Shown piece after piece: positions 34,196 to 45,372 of a stretch of 64,000 nucleotides of DNA (positions within the stretch are counted from its first letter, which is position 1; each line of letters begins with the position of its first letter). Position numbers and translations under genes: made by a program. Origin of the DNA: Sinohyriopsis cumingii. Lineage: Eukaryota > Mollusca > Bivalvia > Unionida > Unionidae. The DNA lies in the NCBI GenBank assembly GCA_028554795.2, contig CM068832.1, forward strand, positions 88,770,511 to 88,834,510, given 5' to 3'. The notes under the pieces are model-generated. The model did no database searches and was not told the DNA's origin. It saw only the letters and a program-made list of their open reading frames with translations.

Positions 34196-36300
34196 TTTTT
34201 CAGATTATTTAATTTAAATATGCACATGAAATTTCACTTTCTTTAGTAATCTTTACTGAACTGATGTAAAGTGTTGCATATTAAAGATGTACCAAATTTA
34301 TCAGTTTGCCCTTTTGCTATAATCATGTATTCTTGGCATTTGTTTTAGTCATGTTATAGTGCAGTATAGCTGAATACAACGTTTGTGTCAGCATTTTAAT
34401 TGGAATTTATTAATATTAGTTTTTAGTAGCTGTTTTTAAATTGCTGAAAGAAAAATGTTGTTTAACCAAAACTCTTGAACTCAGTGAGATTTTTTTCCAA
34501 ATGAGGGTCTGAGGCTTTCACAATTGTATTGGCTGATGATGTGACATAATGATCAGATGACTTTGTTTTCCTTAAACAATGATTGTTGCATTGGCTGATT
34601 GAGTCATGCTGAGTCAATTGAATCATGCCTCCTGTGTATGTTTAGCAAAAATAACTCTAAGTATATCCTTGTACTCTTACAATAGACCTTTGGCTTAAAT
34701 AATCATAGAGAGTATACCTAGTTAAGTTTTGAGAACAAAAAATGGCACAGTAGATTTGCTTGTACAAAATTTGACTAAAGTATATTGGTAACATTGAATA
34801 ATAACATATTTGCCTGTTCCTCGTATTGCAGGTATCTCAATTATTAACAAAATAAATTAAAAATTTGTATTTTTTTTTAAAAAAATGGCTATTACAGGAT
34901 TATAATCTAATCAGATCATTTACACTTGCATACAAGACTTCATTAGTCTACTTCATGTGTATGTTTGATTAATTGTTTTTGTCATCCGTGTTTGCATGCA
35001 GCACTACAATGACCTTTAATATTATGGCTTATGGAAACTTTCACTCACTGCATTTTTCTGCTTTATAAACTGTTTATATTCAACATAGATATTTAGAAAG
35101 ATATGCCATCCTATTAATTTTCTTTAATCTTAAATAAAAATTTGTTTAATAATAAATGAATATTTTCAACATTCAGGCAACAGAACTATAATAAAGTTGC
35201 ACTGAAAGAACTGGAAATATGAGAATGGTTCAAAATCAGTCGTATTAACTATACATTTGCTTTTTAATAAATGTAACAGGAATTATTCTGAATCATTATT
35301 ATGCTGTTGCTATGAAATATAAAAGGGACTTTTTGTTCCTTGTTATTTGCTTGTGTTCTTTTTCCTTCATGCAACTGTTGCATTGAATGGAAGTGTTCAT
35401 TTATATGGCTTTTTGTCTGGCCTGTAAATGTTAAGAAAAATAAGTCACATTTCTGCGAGCACCATTGTTGTCAACAGTGTTTAAGGTATCTTGCTAAAAG
35501 TTTTGAATGTTAGATGTATTTTGCTTGATGTAACTTGATGTATTCAAATAAAACCTTGGAGTGAAGTTTGTACTCTGACTTGCCAGGAGCTTATGTCTCT
35601 CCTACATAAGCAGAATTCTGATGGCATCAACTTTCTACAAGGATTTTGAATGTCATGTGCCTTCTCCAGCAAAACTTTGGGATATTACTGTATGTCAAAT
35701 AATGCCTCTCAAAAGTAAGACATTGCATTGCATTAAACCCAGTTGTTTGAGATTCTCATTATTTTACATATCTTCACTCATATTCACTCTATTCTGTTAA
35801 TATTCACTCTATCATGTTAATATTCACTAGTATGTTATCAAGGATCAGAGCTTGTGGACAACGGTATATAAAGTTGTAAAGTTGTGTGTATTTTCACCAA
35901 CCACTACTCTTACAGTTTGATTTCCATTTTAAACTTTATGGACCTAAAATTTGTTGAACTTGGATCTTGTTTAATACATACCTGTTATGAGTGGTTATCC
36001 AACCCTCAAGGTCACTTGGTCCAGCTTTCATGAATGCGCCAATTGGAAAATTATGTTTTGGTGCCAAACCCATACGTTAGTGAAATAAGTGAAATTCCTG
36101 TTTGAATTTCAGTATTCTACTGTTTAGGATTGAGTGGTGAAAAATGATGTGACAAAATTAAAGGTGTAGTTAATAGTTAAGCCTTGATGTGAGACTACCA
36201 TAATCCAAATCATGTTGAGAGATTTTATTTTATCAACTTTTTTGTCTGATATGTCAATCAGGTAAAGAATACCACTTTAATAGATTCTGTGCTCGGTTAC
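34196..36300. other. AT-rich intergenic DNA, no gene recognised
   Basis: It contains only short, isolated frames. TCAAATAAAACC at about 35547 and similar AATAAA strings occur by chance in such AT-rich DNA, although one could be a distal MARS1 polyadenylation signal. A small CACTCTAT repeat occurs near 35785-35830. Confidence 0.5.
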
Positions 36301-36349
36301 ATTATTTGTTTCCCGGCAAGGTTCAGTTGTATGGGGAGAGAAATGATGT

Positions 36350-38360
36350 AACCCTGCGACTGGAATTTCCTTGTCTTGGTACAAACACAGACATAAATAA
36401 TTTGTCTTGCCCAATTTTTTCCAATAAAATTAAAGTAACCCTGTATTTTTGCAATATAGTTAGAAGATTCAGTGCATATTATTGTTTTTTCAATACTATG
36501 CATTACTATGAATATGTTAATGGTGGAATTGGGGTGACATTTATAGCCTGTATGTCTGGAAAAGTGTTTTCTGTTATAGATTGTTCCACACAGCATCTCA
36601 GATTCTATCCCTCTTGTAGGTCAGTACATTTTCTGGCCAGGATCATTAAATGTAGCAAAAAGTACATAATGTGTTTCACATGAAGGATTGAAAATGAATT
36701 AGGTACTTTTAGATACATTTAATGATGCTGACCTGAACATTTACTGAATTACATATAGGATAAAATTCGCCATACTATATGAAATGAATTGTTGTTTATA
36801 GCATAATAATGAATAGCTCCACTTTATATGCGTGTGCGTGTCTATTACACTTAAAATGTTTTGTATCATGTGCTATCAAAGTTGGAGAGACCTTAAGTTG
36901 CTTTATGAATAAATGTATTTTTGTTGTATATCTGTTTTGTTGCTTGTTTTAATAAAAGGAACTATCAGGCACAGAAGAAGACAACAAGGCTTTCTTCTTT
37001 TTAAAAGTAGTTCCTAGCATATATACACCATGACTGAGATGACCAAGCGAAGATTAATAGAATCTGGTTTGGACCAAGACAAGGAAACCCTAGTCATGGG
37101 GTTACATTATACAAATAATATAACCCCATGACTGGGATTTCCTTGTCTTGGTATTAACACTGACATGGATTATTTTTCTCACCCAGAGTTTTCCAAGTAA
37201 ATTAAAATAACCTTGCACCCTTGCAATTTAGTTAGAAGAGTCAAAACACAGTATTCATCGGGTACTATTATTGCTTCTCTACATAAATACAATCAGGTTT
37301 TGTACTCTTTTATGAAAATCTAAACAATTATCTAAGTTGAATCCAGCTATATATGCCACTCTTTGAAAAGAAAAAAAAATACTTGAAAAAAGTTAGCATT
37401 GTTATGTGTTGGAAGTATTGCACAATGAGCATCTCAAGCCGCATGCTTTTGTTTATAATCTGCATTAAGACGAATATGTCAATGTAGGAAATGTTGTGAC
37501 CTGTCGACCCTAAGTACACAAGTTCTATGCTTTAGAAAATATAAACATAAATTCATTTTATATTATTACTGTATTCTCACATTTATTAGATGGCTGTCAT
37601 ATGAAATTGACAATAAATAATTAATGTCTTTTATACGGTCAACTTTTAACTTTCATCAGTTCAAATTTGGAAAATGTTATATGGTAGGCAACGGTACGAT
37701 TCTGTGCAGTACATTATGATAATGCCTACAGGGTACAGTTCTAACAAAGTGTATAGTGAGATCAGGAAATTTCTAATTTGTGATTTTATTGGAAATGTAC
37801 ATTTGCTGTCCTGGAAATATGGCAAGAGTGGATATCACTTGTGGATATCACTTGTGTAATAATACACTTCATGAAAATCTCAATGGAATAGCATGTGGAC
37901 TGATGAATGAACCGCTTTGGTTAGTAAGCGCATGAGTTTTCATTTGCAATTGCATTATTATATGTAATTCAACTGGGGCAGATTGCTGGTGGTCGACAAA
38001 GAAGAAACGAGTTTGGCATAACACATTTCTGGTGCGTGTGGCTTTGCAGAAGCACTTGAGAGTTTGGTTTTGATTGGCCAGTGATGTGTATTGCTTGTAT
38101 ATGGAGCTCTATCAAATAGCTCGACTTGTGTGTGTGTGTGTGTCAGAATGTTTTGTGTGGTGTTATCAAAATTGCAGAAACCATAAATTGCCTTATGAGT
38201 GAATTTCATTTTGTTATCTATCTGTTATTGTTTTTGTTGGATTTATAACAACTCTATCAGGCACAGCAGAATATATCATAGGTTTCATTTTTTAAAAGTA
38301 TTACCTAGTGCCTTGACACAATGACTGTGACGACCAGTCTGAGATAACCAGACAAAGATA
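36350..38360 (+). repeat. diverged tandem duplication, about 0.7 and 1.2 kb copies
   Basis: Copy 1 (about 36350-37060) and copy 2 (about 37125-38360) share ordered blocks. These are GGAATTTCCTTGTCTTGGTA versus GGATTTCCTTGTCTTGGTAT, then TTGCAATATAGTTAGAAGA versus TTGCAATTTAGTTAGAAGA, then TATCAGGCACAGAAGAAG versus TATCAGGCACAGCAGAAT, then a TTTTTAAAAGTA block. Copy 2 has gained about 500 bases. No coding sense is visible. Confidence 0.7.
37075..37152. repeat. 29-bp-arm inverted repeat at the duplication border
   Basis: CAAGACAAGGAAACCCTAGT with CATGGGGTTA is mirrored by TAACCCCATGACTGGGATTT with CCTTGTCTTG around a short AT loop. It lies exactly between the two duplicated blocks and includes the first bases of copy 2. 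Confidence 0.8.
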
Positions 38361-38439
38361 GAAAAAGTATGGTTCACAAAACTAGTAGATTTCTCTGTCG
38401 CATAGGTGAGAAAAGACAGGTGAGTTTAGCAAAACAGAT

Positions 38440-38910
38440 ATATATGTCATATGGGTGAGAAATATTTTGATATGCCTACCATAAGGTGGAGCATATTTTG
38501 TAAAGATACCTGCCCTTCTGTCTGTCTGTTACCAATTTCATTTCTACACCATAACTCGAGTTGTCCACCATCTTCAGTTAATAAACTTTGTAGATGACTT
38601 ACACTCACGGTAAGAAAGAACACTGTCAATTCTGGGATAAAAACGTCAAAAGTCCAGATCACTGTGACAAAGGTAAAAATGTGACAAAGGAAAAAAAGGA
38701 AAATATGATTTTTGCAGAATAACCTGAGGTTTAAGATCGCAGACTGGACCAAACGTTTTGTAGATGGTTTGCACTTGGGGTATGGTAGAAGCCTATTTAT
38801 TCTGGGGTCAAAAGATCCAAGTCACTGGCTGAAAGAAGAACAAAGGTGTAATGTTTGTGTTTTATAATGACAGGCAAATACCTTTTTCTACAGATACACG
38901 TTTATTCCAC
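38440..38910. repeat. dispersed repeat, family A, third copy
   Basis: TGGACCAAACGTTTTGTAGA, GGTTTGCACTTGGGGTATGG, TTCTGGGGTCAAAAGATCC and GTCACTGGCTGAAAGAAG repeat the phrases seen near 2970 and 22660. Confidence 0.55.
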
Positions 38911-38939
38911 GACTGCTTGTATTGGTTTTCCGATCGTCT

Positions 38940-41270
38940 TTATAAACCTTTTTGCTTTGCTATAGGCTTTAGACCATAAAGGTGTGATTTTCCTATTCTT
39001 GAATCCCATGTATGCTGCACATTTTGTAAAATCCAGTCTGTTAAACGTGGGTTCCATTATCCAGTTTCACAACTTTGGTCTTGAAAACATTGAAAATACC
39101 TTTTCAATTTGTCAGACGACAGCTTTTGCTGATGTGGAGTTCATAATTGAAATGACTGGGTATCTTGAGTAGTTGTCAACAAGTACCATTAAGTAGACTC
39201 CAAATTGAAGAAGTACACTGATGTCCTTGCTTGCTTGGCGCCAATGGTTGGCGGTTACAACTGTCATTTTTAGCATCTCCGCCATTTACTATGACGTTGA
39301 TGCAAGGCATGGTATACAACTTTTACAGAAATTCATCTACTTGTATGTCATTACCAGGAAACCACACTTTCTCACAATTTGGTTTTGACTTCGCCAAGAT
39401 TGCCACCATTGGCTAGTTATGTTACTCTGTCTTGTAGTCTTTTTGGTATTACTAGTTTCCAGAAAACACAGTAGGACAGCCCCATTTGTAACTGGAGCAA
39501 TCGTGAGTTCATGTCAAAGTCATGACAATTTCTCCAGGATGTTGTTTTGTATGTATGAATGTTTCCAGTTTCTAGTCTCTATCCATTTTGATAATCTGTT
39601 TAACATCCTGGTCCTCTCAAATTGTCAAATGTTTACAACATTTAGTTTCAGCCTTGGTATGTCATCAAATGTAATATGCTCCATTTGTTTTACCTGGCAT
39701 GTAAACTACTTTGAAATTGTATACTTGTAATTGGAATTTCCAACTCTCTATTCTTGTAGGGGTCGTGAGTTTGGAGAACATTGCAACACAGAGATCTACT
39801 GTAAATTTCTCTATCCATAGTGTGATTTTTCTTTCACATTGTACCACTTCGTTGAGCAAACAGATATGAATGCGCATCCTAATTTAATCAGGATTCTTGG
39901 GTTTGGTTGCAACAACAGTTTGAGAAACCAATGGCGTTGGTCTTTCTGCCTTCTTGATAATATTCAATTTTGCAAGTCTTTCCAGCTGTATTTCAACTTT
40001 TCTTCTGAATTTGTAATGGCGTCTGTTGGAGGGCTTGTGTAACAGGGACTACATTATCATCTGTGTGAAGGTGCATCATTTAATTTTACAATTCCTTTGA
40101 AGATATATGTGAACTTCTTGCATAGTTCTTAAGATTTGCTATTCAGTTTAGCACATATTCTTTGAATTATGTGTAAGTGCAATTCTTTCATAGGTCAGTA
40201 GATTTCCGAAATTTCCTTTTGGTTACGTAGAATGGGGCAGTTGTGAACTTAGTTTTAGTCTCAGTCTTGGCTTGAAATTTGCCAGCTATATCTAATATGG
40301 TCACTGATTCATAGGCAAATACATCTGTTTTCTGCAGTTTGAACTCGTGTTTCAGCTTCGCAAAATGTGTGCTCATCTATGGCATTATTGATTGATCCTG
40401 TGTCAGTCAGTACCCCTATCTCTTGTTTGATCTACTTCTAGCATTGTTTGCAGCTGTTTTGGTTTGAAAGTATTGACTTTGTCCCGAGTTTGCAGGCCAA
40501 ATGTGCATTCTTTATCTGAGCTCTCATATTGTTCTTCAATTATCTTGTTGACTTTCTAGTTGATTAACTTTGGGTTCTCTTTTGAGCCGAGATATTCAAA
40601 CCTTTGCAACATGGTTTTTTATTCTTGTAAAAATGGCATTGTTTCCTTTTCGCAGGGCACTGTCCATCTTTGTGTGGATACTTGCCAGCAGAGTTTCTGC
40701 ATATTTGGTTTCAGTATTGTTGTTATTTGCTGCCTTTTGCTTTCTCCACGAAGCATGTCTTGCTTTCGTAATGACATTTTGTCCATCCATTTATTATTGT
40801 GTTGGCATTATCTCTTTCCTGCACTTTTTATTTTTTTTGCTTGCCTGTCAAAAAGTTCCAGAGCTCAGCACATGTAAGAAGACGCGCCAGGTTCATCTAT
40901 TCAGGAAGTGTATTACATCAAAGATATGTGGACAAACACCAGTGAATTGCTTGTGACCTTACTTCGTTATCAACAGCAGCATACTCACTTGTTGTAGCTT
41001 GGTGAGGAATTGCTCACTTTGTTGTTTTTCTTGATGAAATTTCTAGATTTCCAATTCGTTTAACTTCACTGATGCAAAGTAGATTGACAGCTTTTATATT
41101 GCATTTGGGTAATTATCCCCTGTCTTGGAGGGTTTCGAAAATATAATGTATTTTCTCTGCAGCATAATGTAAATGTAGCTCACACAAACGTTTTGTGTCT
41201 TTCATGTCCATTTCGATAAGAAGGTCATCAAGCCATTTTTACCCACTTTTTCCATTGGAAATCACCTGTG
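38940..41270 (-). pseudogene. internally deleted Ty3/gypsy-type retrotransposon relic
   Basis: On the minus strand, from high to low coordinates, it shows a gag fragment (LLHYAAEKIHYIFETL, about 41210). A protease-region fragment follows (YESVTILDIAGKFQAKTETK, about 40310), then the end of RNase H (YNFKVVYMPGKTNGAYYI, about 39715). The integrase core follows, with a DNGT box near 39055 and CAAYMGFKNRKITPLWSK near 39000. The order gag-protease-RNase H-integrase is that of Ty3/gypsy. The reverse transcriptase proper is missing, since the gap between the protease and RNase H parts is only about 300 bases. Many stops and frameshifts are present, and no LTR was identified. Confidence 0.85.
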
Positions 41271-41799
41271 TATTCTTGGACTCTAAATGACATGCAATTA
41301 GGCAAATGTGCTAGCATTATAAGAGGTGAAGACTTTTTCTTCAAATGTACAACACAGTAGCAAGCCTGTAATAGTCATCTGAGTAGAATGACACAATGTC
41401 ATTATGATGTCTGAGGTTTGTAATGAGAGGCAAAACCCTGTTTCTACAGATAAATGTTTACTCCATGCCATTTACATTATGACTGACTCACTTGTCAGAT
41501 CTACATCTAGCATCATATATATCAGTCTCATCTCTGGTATCTTGGCTGCTGAACGAGCAAAGGAGAAATTTATATCATCATATAACACTTCTTCTAGAGA
41601 ACTGCAAATGGTTCTTGCATATTAGCTTTAGTTCCAGAGAGAATACCTTGACCAAAGTTTGCGTACATATTGCTCACGGAGTATGTAAGAGGCTTTAATT
41701 TCATTTGATGTCAGACGCTGATTAAGATACACGGATTTAGGTGAACCACCAGAGAAGCGAACATTACAGATAAACGCGAATGATTGCCTGCTTTATGAT

Positions 41800-42053
41800 T
41801 GTTGTTGTTGTTGTTGTTGGGTTTAACGCCATTTTTCAGCACACGATAGGCTATACATTGCGGCCAGTATTAATGGTGGAGGAAGAACCAGGGAAAACCA
41901 CGGAAAGAACCATCGACCCTCGAGAAGCTACTGGCAAGCTTTCTCACATACCCACATTGGCCGAATCCGAGACTCGAACCTACGCAGACAGAGGTGAGAT
42001 GGCAGTGATCCGTAACGGAGAGCGCTTTAGACCACTCGGCCACTCGGGGCCCC
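41800..42053 (-). mobile_element. full-length SINE (family 1) with 14-bp target duplication
   Basis: A reverse-oriented copy: the (TTG)n tail is at the left and the pol III head GCCGAGTGGCCGAGTGGTCT at the right on the minus strand. The boxes AGTGGCCGAGTGG and GGTTCGAGTCTCGG are intact. GCCTGCTTTATGAT is duplicated exactly at 41786-41799 and 42054-42067. It is a young copy. Confidence 0.95.
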
Positions 42054-42116
42054 GCCTGCTTTATGATAAATTTTATCATAAGGAGGTTCATGTGTTGAAA
42101 AGCAATCGATCAAAGG

Positions 42117-42280
42117 CAGTGGCGTGCTAAGGGTAAATTAACCCCGGGGCGACGATGAAAGCCCAATGGGCTTTGGCGCCCCAGGACCTCTGGCGTCGTA
42201 AATTTGTCGGCCCAAGACCTCTTGCGCCCGGGGCGACCCCGTCCACCCTATTTCCACTCCCCCTCCCCAGTACGCTACTG
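42117..42280. mobile_element. 164-bp hAT-like MITE with 8-bp target duplication
   Basis: The left end CAGTGGCGTGCTAAGG mirrors the right end (reverse complement CAGTAGCGTACTGGGG). Flanks ATCAAAGG (42109-42116) and ACCAAAGG (42281-42288) match at 7 of 8 positions, as expected of hAT elements. The interior is CpG-rich (GGGCTTTGGCGCCCC) and has no coding capacity. Confidence 0.8.
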
Positions 42281-42719
42281 ACCAAAGGGAAATCTTAAAG
42301 TGCTTTCATATTCAGAGCTGTTTGCATTCGATGCATTTATTACATTATGCATCCATGACCAATATAGCTGTAGTGAATATGAAATTAGAATACGGGATCG
42401 CCAACCATTGAATATGAGGCATTCTCAAGTCTGGAATCAAACTAGAACAAAGATTTTATCATTTCACTGCGTTACACGATTTCATTGTGGATCTTCTTTC
42501 TTCTCTGAATTAGATGTTGATCTTCGTGCAGACAGTCTGTATGATTTCATTTCGTGATTGGTTGGTAAGAAAGCATTCCAGAACATTTCATGTAATAATG
42601 GCCAGATTACAGTAGCAGGAAACTTACATATATACACAGTTTATTTTGTCACTGAATGTCATATGATGAAGAGAGCGTTTGTGTGATTTGGAGTTTTAAC
42701 GTAGTTTTAACAATTTTCA

Positions 42720-42950
42720 AGTCATGTCGCTACGATGCCTTCATTATGGCAGTTGATGGTGATGTCTAACACTTGGGCAGCAACATGTCCCACCCAGTCC
42801 AAACACTAACCTCTTAATGCTGAGCGCCAAGCGAGGCAGCTGCTAGTATCATTTGTACAAGTCTTTGGTATGACTCAACCAGGGTTCGAACACGGGACCT
42901 CCCGCATCCTAAACTGACGCACTGACCACTTAGGCCACAGGAGCGGTCTC
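42720..42950 (-). mobile_element. tRNA-derived SINE, family 2
   Basis: On the minus strand the head CCTGTGGCCTAAGTGGTCAG is an A box and CCCGTGTTCGAACCCTGG a B box. The body GCCTCGCTTGGCGCTCAGCA and TTAAGAGGTTAG follows. It shares the body with the truncated copy at 16195-16330. It is unrelated to family 1 beyond the tRNA-like head. Confidence 0.82.
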
Positions 42951-43179
42951 ATGTGATGAAGAAGGACAGTGCTTGACAGTAGTAGCCACCTATCATATGT
43001 CACATAATGTGCTGATATAGCGTATATCCCAATCCTTATTCAGCAAGTAAACATATAATCCAGGTGAGGAGTGGTCAACACTGGTATTAATTACATCCAT
43101 CAACCAATGGATTCTCAGGACAACAAATTAACAACACATGGCTTGGTCATTGTTTAATTTCTTTGTCATGTACTTTACC

Positions 43180-43275
43180 TTCTTTCCGAATTCTTTCTCT
43201 AACCAAATATACTGACCGCCATGTATAGCCTATTTTGTACTAAAGATTTTCGTTAAACCCATAAAACAATAACAA
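43180..43275 (+). mobile_element. SINE family 1, diverged 3' fragment
   Basis: TTCTTTCTCTAACCAAATAT followed by ACTGACCGCCATGTATAGCC, GTTAAACCCATAAAACAATA and an ACAA-type tail. 5'-truncated and diverged. Confidence 0.75.
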
Positions 43276-43571
43276 TTACATTACCTGATCATATGAACAC
43301 TGGGAAATTACATTCTGCAACCTCTAAATCCAGCCCCCACCCCCACCCCCACCCCTCCGGGCGAGAAAATGGATTTCCATCTAAAAAACCTATAGGTGAA
43401 GGTACGTAACTCTTAAATATCTATACTCGGTGGCGGCCCGTATTCCTGCTGTAACCAGTTTAAACTGTCGCTTCCAGCTGTGCTTCTGAAGAATAGATAG
43501 CAATTTATATTTAATTTTGACTCTTCAACATTTATTTTCAGCGCTATGGCTAGTTATAAGGTTGATATACC

Positions 43572-44029
43572 AGTAGTGAACGGGGCCACCATAGGGACAA
43601 TGTTACTTACCATTAAAAACACCCCTGGGCCACTATAGGGACTATGTAAATTTAACATAGGAAAAATTGCTGGGCCACTATAGGGACAAGGGAATTTAAC
43701 ATGGGAATAGATTTTGGGCTTGTCTAGGGACAAGGGGAATTTAACATAGGAGAAAAAATCTATTTTAGGGACAAGGGGAATTGAACATGGGAGAAAAAAA
43801 TAGCAATTCTAGGGACAAGGGGAATTTAACATGGGAATAGAGTTTGGGCCTGTCTAGGGATTAGGGGAAATAGAACAGGGTCGGGACCCTATTTTAATAT
43901 GGTCCCGACGTGATGGGTCTCTATTTTTTTATTTTTTTTAAATATAAAAAAAATATAAAAAGGGGCAGGCAATTGAAAGTCTATCTCTTTTCGAGAGATT
44001 GGAGTGGCCCTGAAAAGGGCATTTGGGTT
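43572..44029 (+). repeat. left terminal inverted repeat of the Polinton
   Basis: It begins AGTAGTGAACGGGGCCACCA and mirrors 62694-63149. The outer two thirds are built from short internal repeats of the type CTAGGGACAAGGGGAATTTA plus ACATGGGA. Then come a GGTCGGGACC/GGTCCCGACG hairpin, an AT-rich block, and at the inner edge a purine block plus histone-type stem-loop on the minus strand. Confidence 0.95.
44006..44021 (-). terminator. histone-type 3' stem-loop behind the 44040-44460 gene
   Basis: The minus strand reads TGCCCTTTTCAGGGCC then ACTCCA. The five inner stem pairs and the UUUC loop match the metazoan histone mRNA element; the outermost pair is mismatched. It lies 18 nt after the stop of the gene on the same strand. 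CTCGAAAAGAGATAGA follows within 12 nt and resembles a U7-binding downstream element. It sits at the inner border of the left inverted repeat. Confidence 0.75.
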
Positions 44030-44039
44030 TCTTCTTCTT

Positions 44040-44460
44040 CTAACTCCTTAACTTCTTTATCCATCCCCTTATTTTTTCCATCATTCCTTTCTTCTTCTTT
44101 TCTGTTTCCGGTATCCAGTCCGGGTGACCCATGGCTCGGAACTTCTGTTGGATTTTCATCCAGTTAGTGTTTAGTTTCTCTAGTTCTTCCTTTTTCTTTC
44201 TATTTTCTTCTTCTTTTCTATCTTTTGCCCACCTGTCCTTTATTTTCTCCACTTCTTCATCTATCACCTTTCTCATCTTTTCTTCCCCTTTTTTCAATTG
44301 TTCAACACTCCTTTTGACAAAGGGCCACTCTGACCTTTTTTCTATCTCTTCCAAGAACCTTCTTACTTTTTTTACCTTCTGCAGCCAGCTCATTCACAAT
44401 ACGCCTGGCATATTCCAGGTGTACATGAAGTTCAAGCAGTTTTGCTAGTCTGGTGTTCAT
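44040..44460 (-). CDS. Lys/Glu-rich coiled-coil protein, terminal Polinton gene, frameshifted
   Basis: It starts at ATG 44460 (MNTRLAKLLELHVHLEYA). One frameshift near 44390 is needed to reach the long charged helix RSVEQLKKGEEKMRKVIDEE and the C terminus MEKIRGWIKKLRS. A continuous coiled coil is likely over about 70 residues. The start region resembles that of the neighbouring gene at 44919-45284 (CSKLAKLNEAYVNLHRVRHS), so the two are paralogues. It has its own TATA box and Inr (44489-44515). Function is unknown; by position it is an outward-facing terminal gene with a histone-type 3' end. Confidence 0.65.
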
Positions 44461-44488
44461 TCTCTTGATCAATCAACAAGGGTAGCTA

Positions 44489-44543
44489 GACTGCCGAGCG
44501 ATTTTCAATTTATACTAAAAGCGCGGACGTGAAGGAAAACATC
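44489..44543 (-). promoter_or_regulatory. promoter of the 44460 gene: 26-bp upstream element, TATA, Inr
   Basis: On the minus strand TTCCTTCACGTCCGCGCTTT belongs to a 26-bp block (44518-44543) repeated exactly at 45347-45372. It is followed by TATAAAT (44509-44515) and CAGTCTA as the likely initiator about 23 nt later. A third, weaker copy of the block lies at 44586-44608. Confidence 0.7.
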
Positions 44544-44607
44544 ACCTATAACGAAATTTATCTTACCTTGATCATGACCAAACAACGCGCGGACCTAAAA
44601 GAAAAAC

Positions 44608-44860
44608 TCACTTTTTTATACTACCCATTACTAATTTAAAAATTTTCATTAATCACTTCAATATACTATCCACATACGCAAAGCAATCAAATCAAACCCC
44701 AAATCTACTCTCCACGCACGTCAAACAGCAAAAAAACATTATCATTATCTACTATCCACACAAACACATACACTCTCACCACATAAGAGTCAGTGTTCAT
44801 ATTCACACTACTCTACATACACACATTGGCAAATCGATTGTTATTTCTTTTCTAGAAATT
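44608..44860. other. AT-rich spacer between two terminal Polinton genes
   Basis: Composed of A/C-rich runs such as CACACAAACACATACACTCT. No frame or signal is recognised apart from the stem-loop at its right border. Confidence 0.5.
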
Positions 44861-44865
44861 GGGGT

Positions 44866-44881
44866 AGCCCTGAAAAGGGCT
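44866..44881 (-). terminator. histone-type 3' stem-loop behind the 44919-45284 gene
   Basis: The minus strand reads AGCCCTTTTCAGGGCT then ACCCCA: a full six-pair stem with UUUC loop. The outermost pair is A-U where the other copies have G-C, a compensatory change. It lies 37 nt after the stop codon, and TTTCTAGAAAAGAAATAA follows as a purine-rich block. Confidence 0.8.
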
Positions 44882-44918
44882 GTTTTTTTGTGTGCGAAGT
44901 TGAAGCTATGGCGATCTT

Positions 44919-45284
44919 TTAGTTTCTAAGAATGCGACGTCCTCTGACGATAGACTTTCTGACGATAGGTCTGCTTCTTCGGAAAGAGAAGAAGAACTCT
45001 TTGGTGTCGATACGACAATCGACAAAGCCTCTGTCAGGTTCAGGTTTCTGTTGCTGCTGTTGTTGCTGCTGTTGCTGCTCTCTATGCTGTTTCTGAAGTC
45101 TGTACTTCTCTGTCCATTCTTCTTTCTCCCTGTTCACTTCTTCTCTGAAGAGCTCTTCTATCAGGTCTGCAGTGACTTTTAACATTCTCACATTTTCTGT
45201 CTCTTCAGGCTTCGGTATCAGACTGTGTCTGACCCTATGCAAATTCACGTAGGCTTCGTTTAGCTTAGCTAGTTTGGAGCACAT
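44919..45284 (-). CDS. Gln-rich coiled-coil protein, terminal Polinton gene
   Basis: About 121 residues from ATG 45284, chosen because MCSKLAKLNEAYVNLHRVRH aligns with the start of the neighbouring paralogue and because the promoter elements end just upstream; the frame is open further upstream. A Glu/Lys-rich helix (LKVTADLIEELFREEVNREK) is followed by a run of ten Gln and a basic C terminus (FRRSRPIVRKSIVRGRRILR). Uninterrupted. The basic tail would suit nucleic-acid binding, but no family is recognised. Followed by a histone-type stem-loop. Confidence 0.75.
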   Translation of the reverse strand: MCSKLAKLNEAYVNLHRVRHSLIPKPEETENVRMLKVTADLIEELFREEVNREKEEWTEKYRLQKQHREQQQQQQQQQQKPEPDRGFVDCRIDTKEFFFSFRRSRPIVRKSIVRGRRILRN

Positions 45285-45316
45285 CTTCGTAGGAGGATGA
45301 GTCGACAATGGATGGT

Positions 45317-45372
45317 TAGACTGGAGGCTGCCCAAGGTTTAAAGTCAAAGCGCGGACGTGAAGGAAAACATC
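45317..45372 (-). promoter_or_regulatory. promoter of the 44919-45284 gene
   Basis: It contains the same 26-bp block as the neighbour (45347-45372, core TTCACGTCCGCGC), a weak TATA-like TTTAAA (45337-45342) and the initiator-like CAGTCTAA. Spacing matches the neighbouring promoter. Confidence 0.65.

Noticed and set aside
36306..36683. 125-codon plus-strand frame with a 99-codon antisense frame
   Set aside because: Lies in the diverged tandem duplication; the second copy does not keep the frame.
42890..42950. tRNA gene on the minus strand
   Set aside because: It is the head of SINE family 2, whose body also occurs at 16195-16330.
43330..43360. CCCCCACCCC run as a regulatory G-quadruplex
   Set aside because: Simple C/A repeat of short length with no gene near it on the relevant strand.
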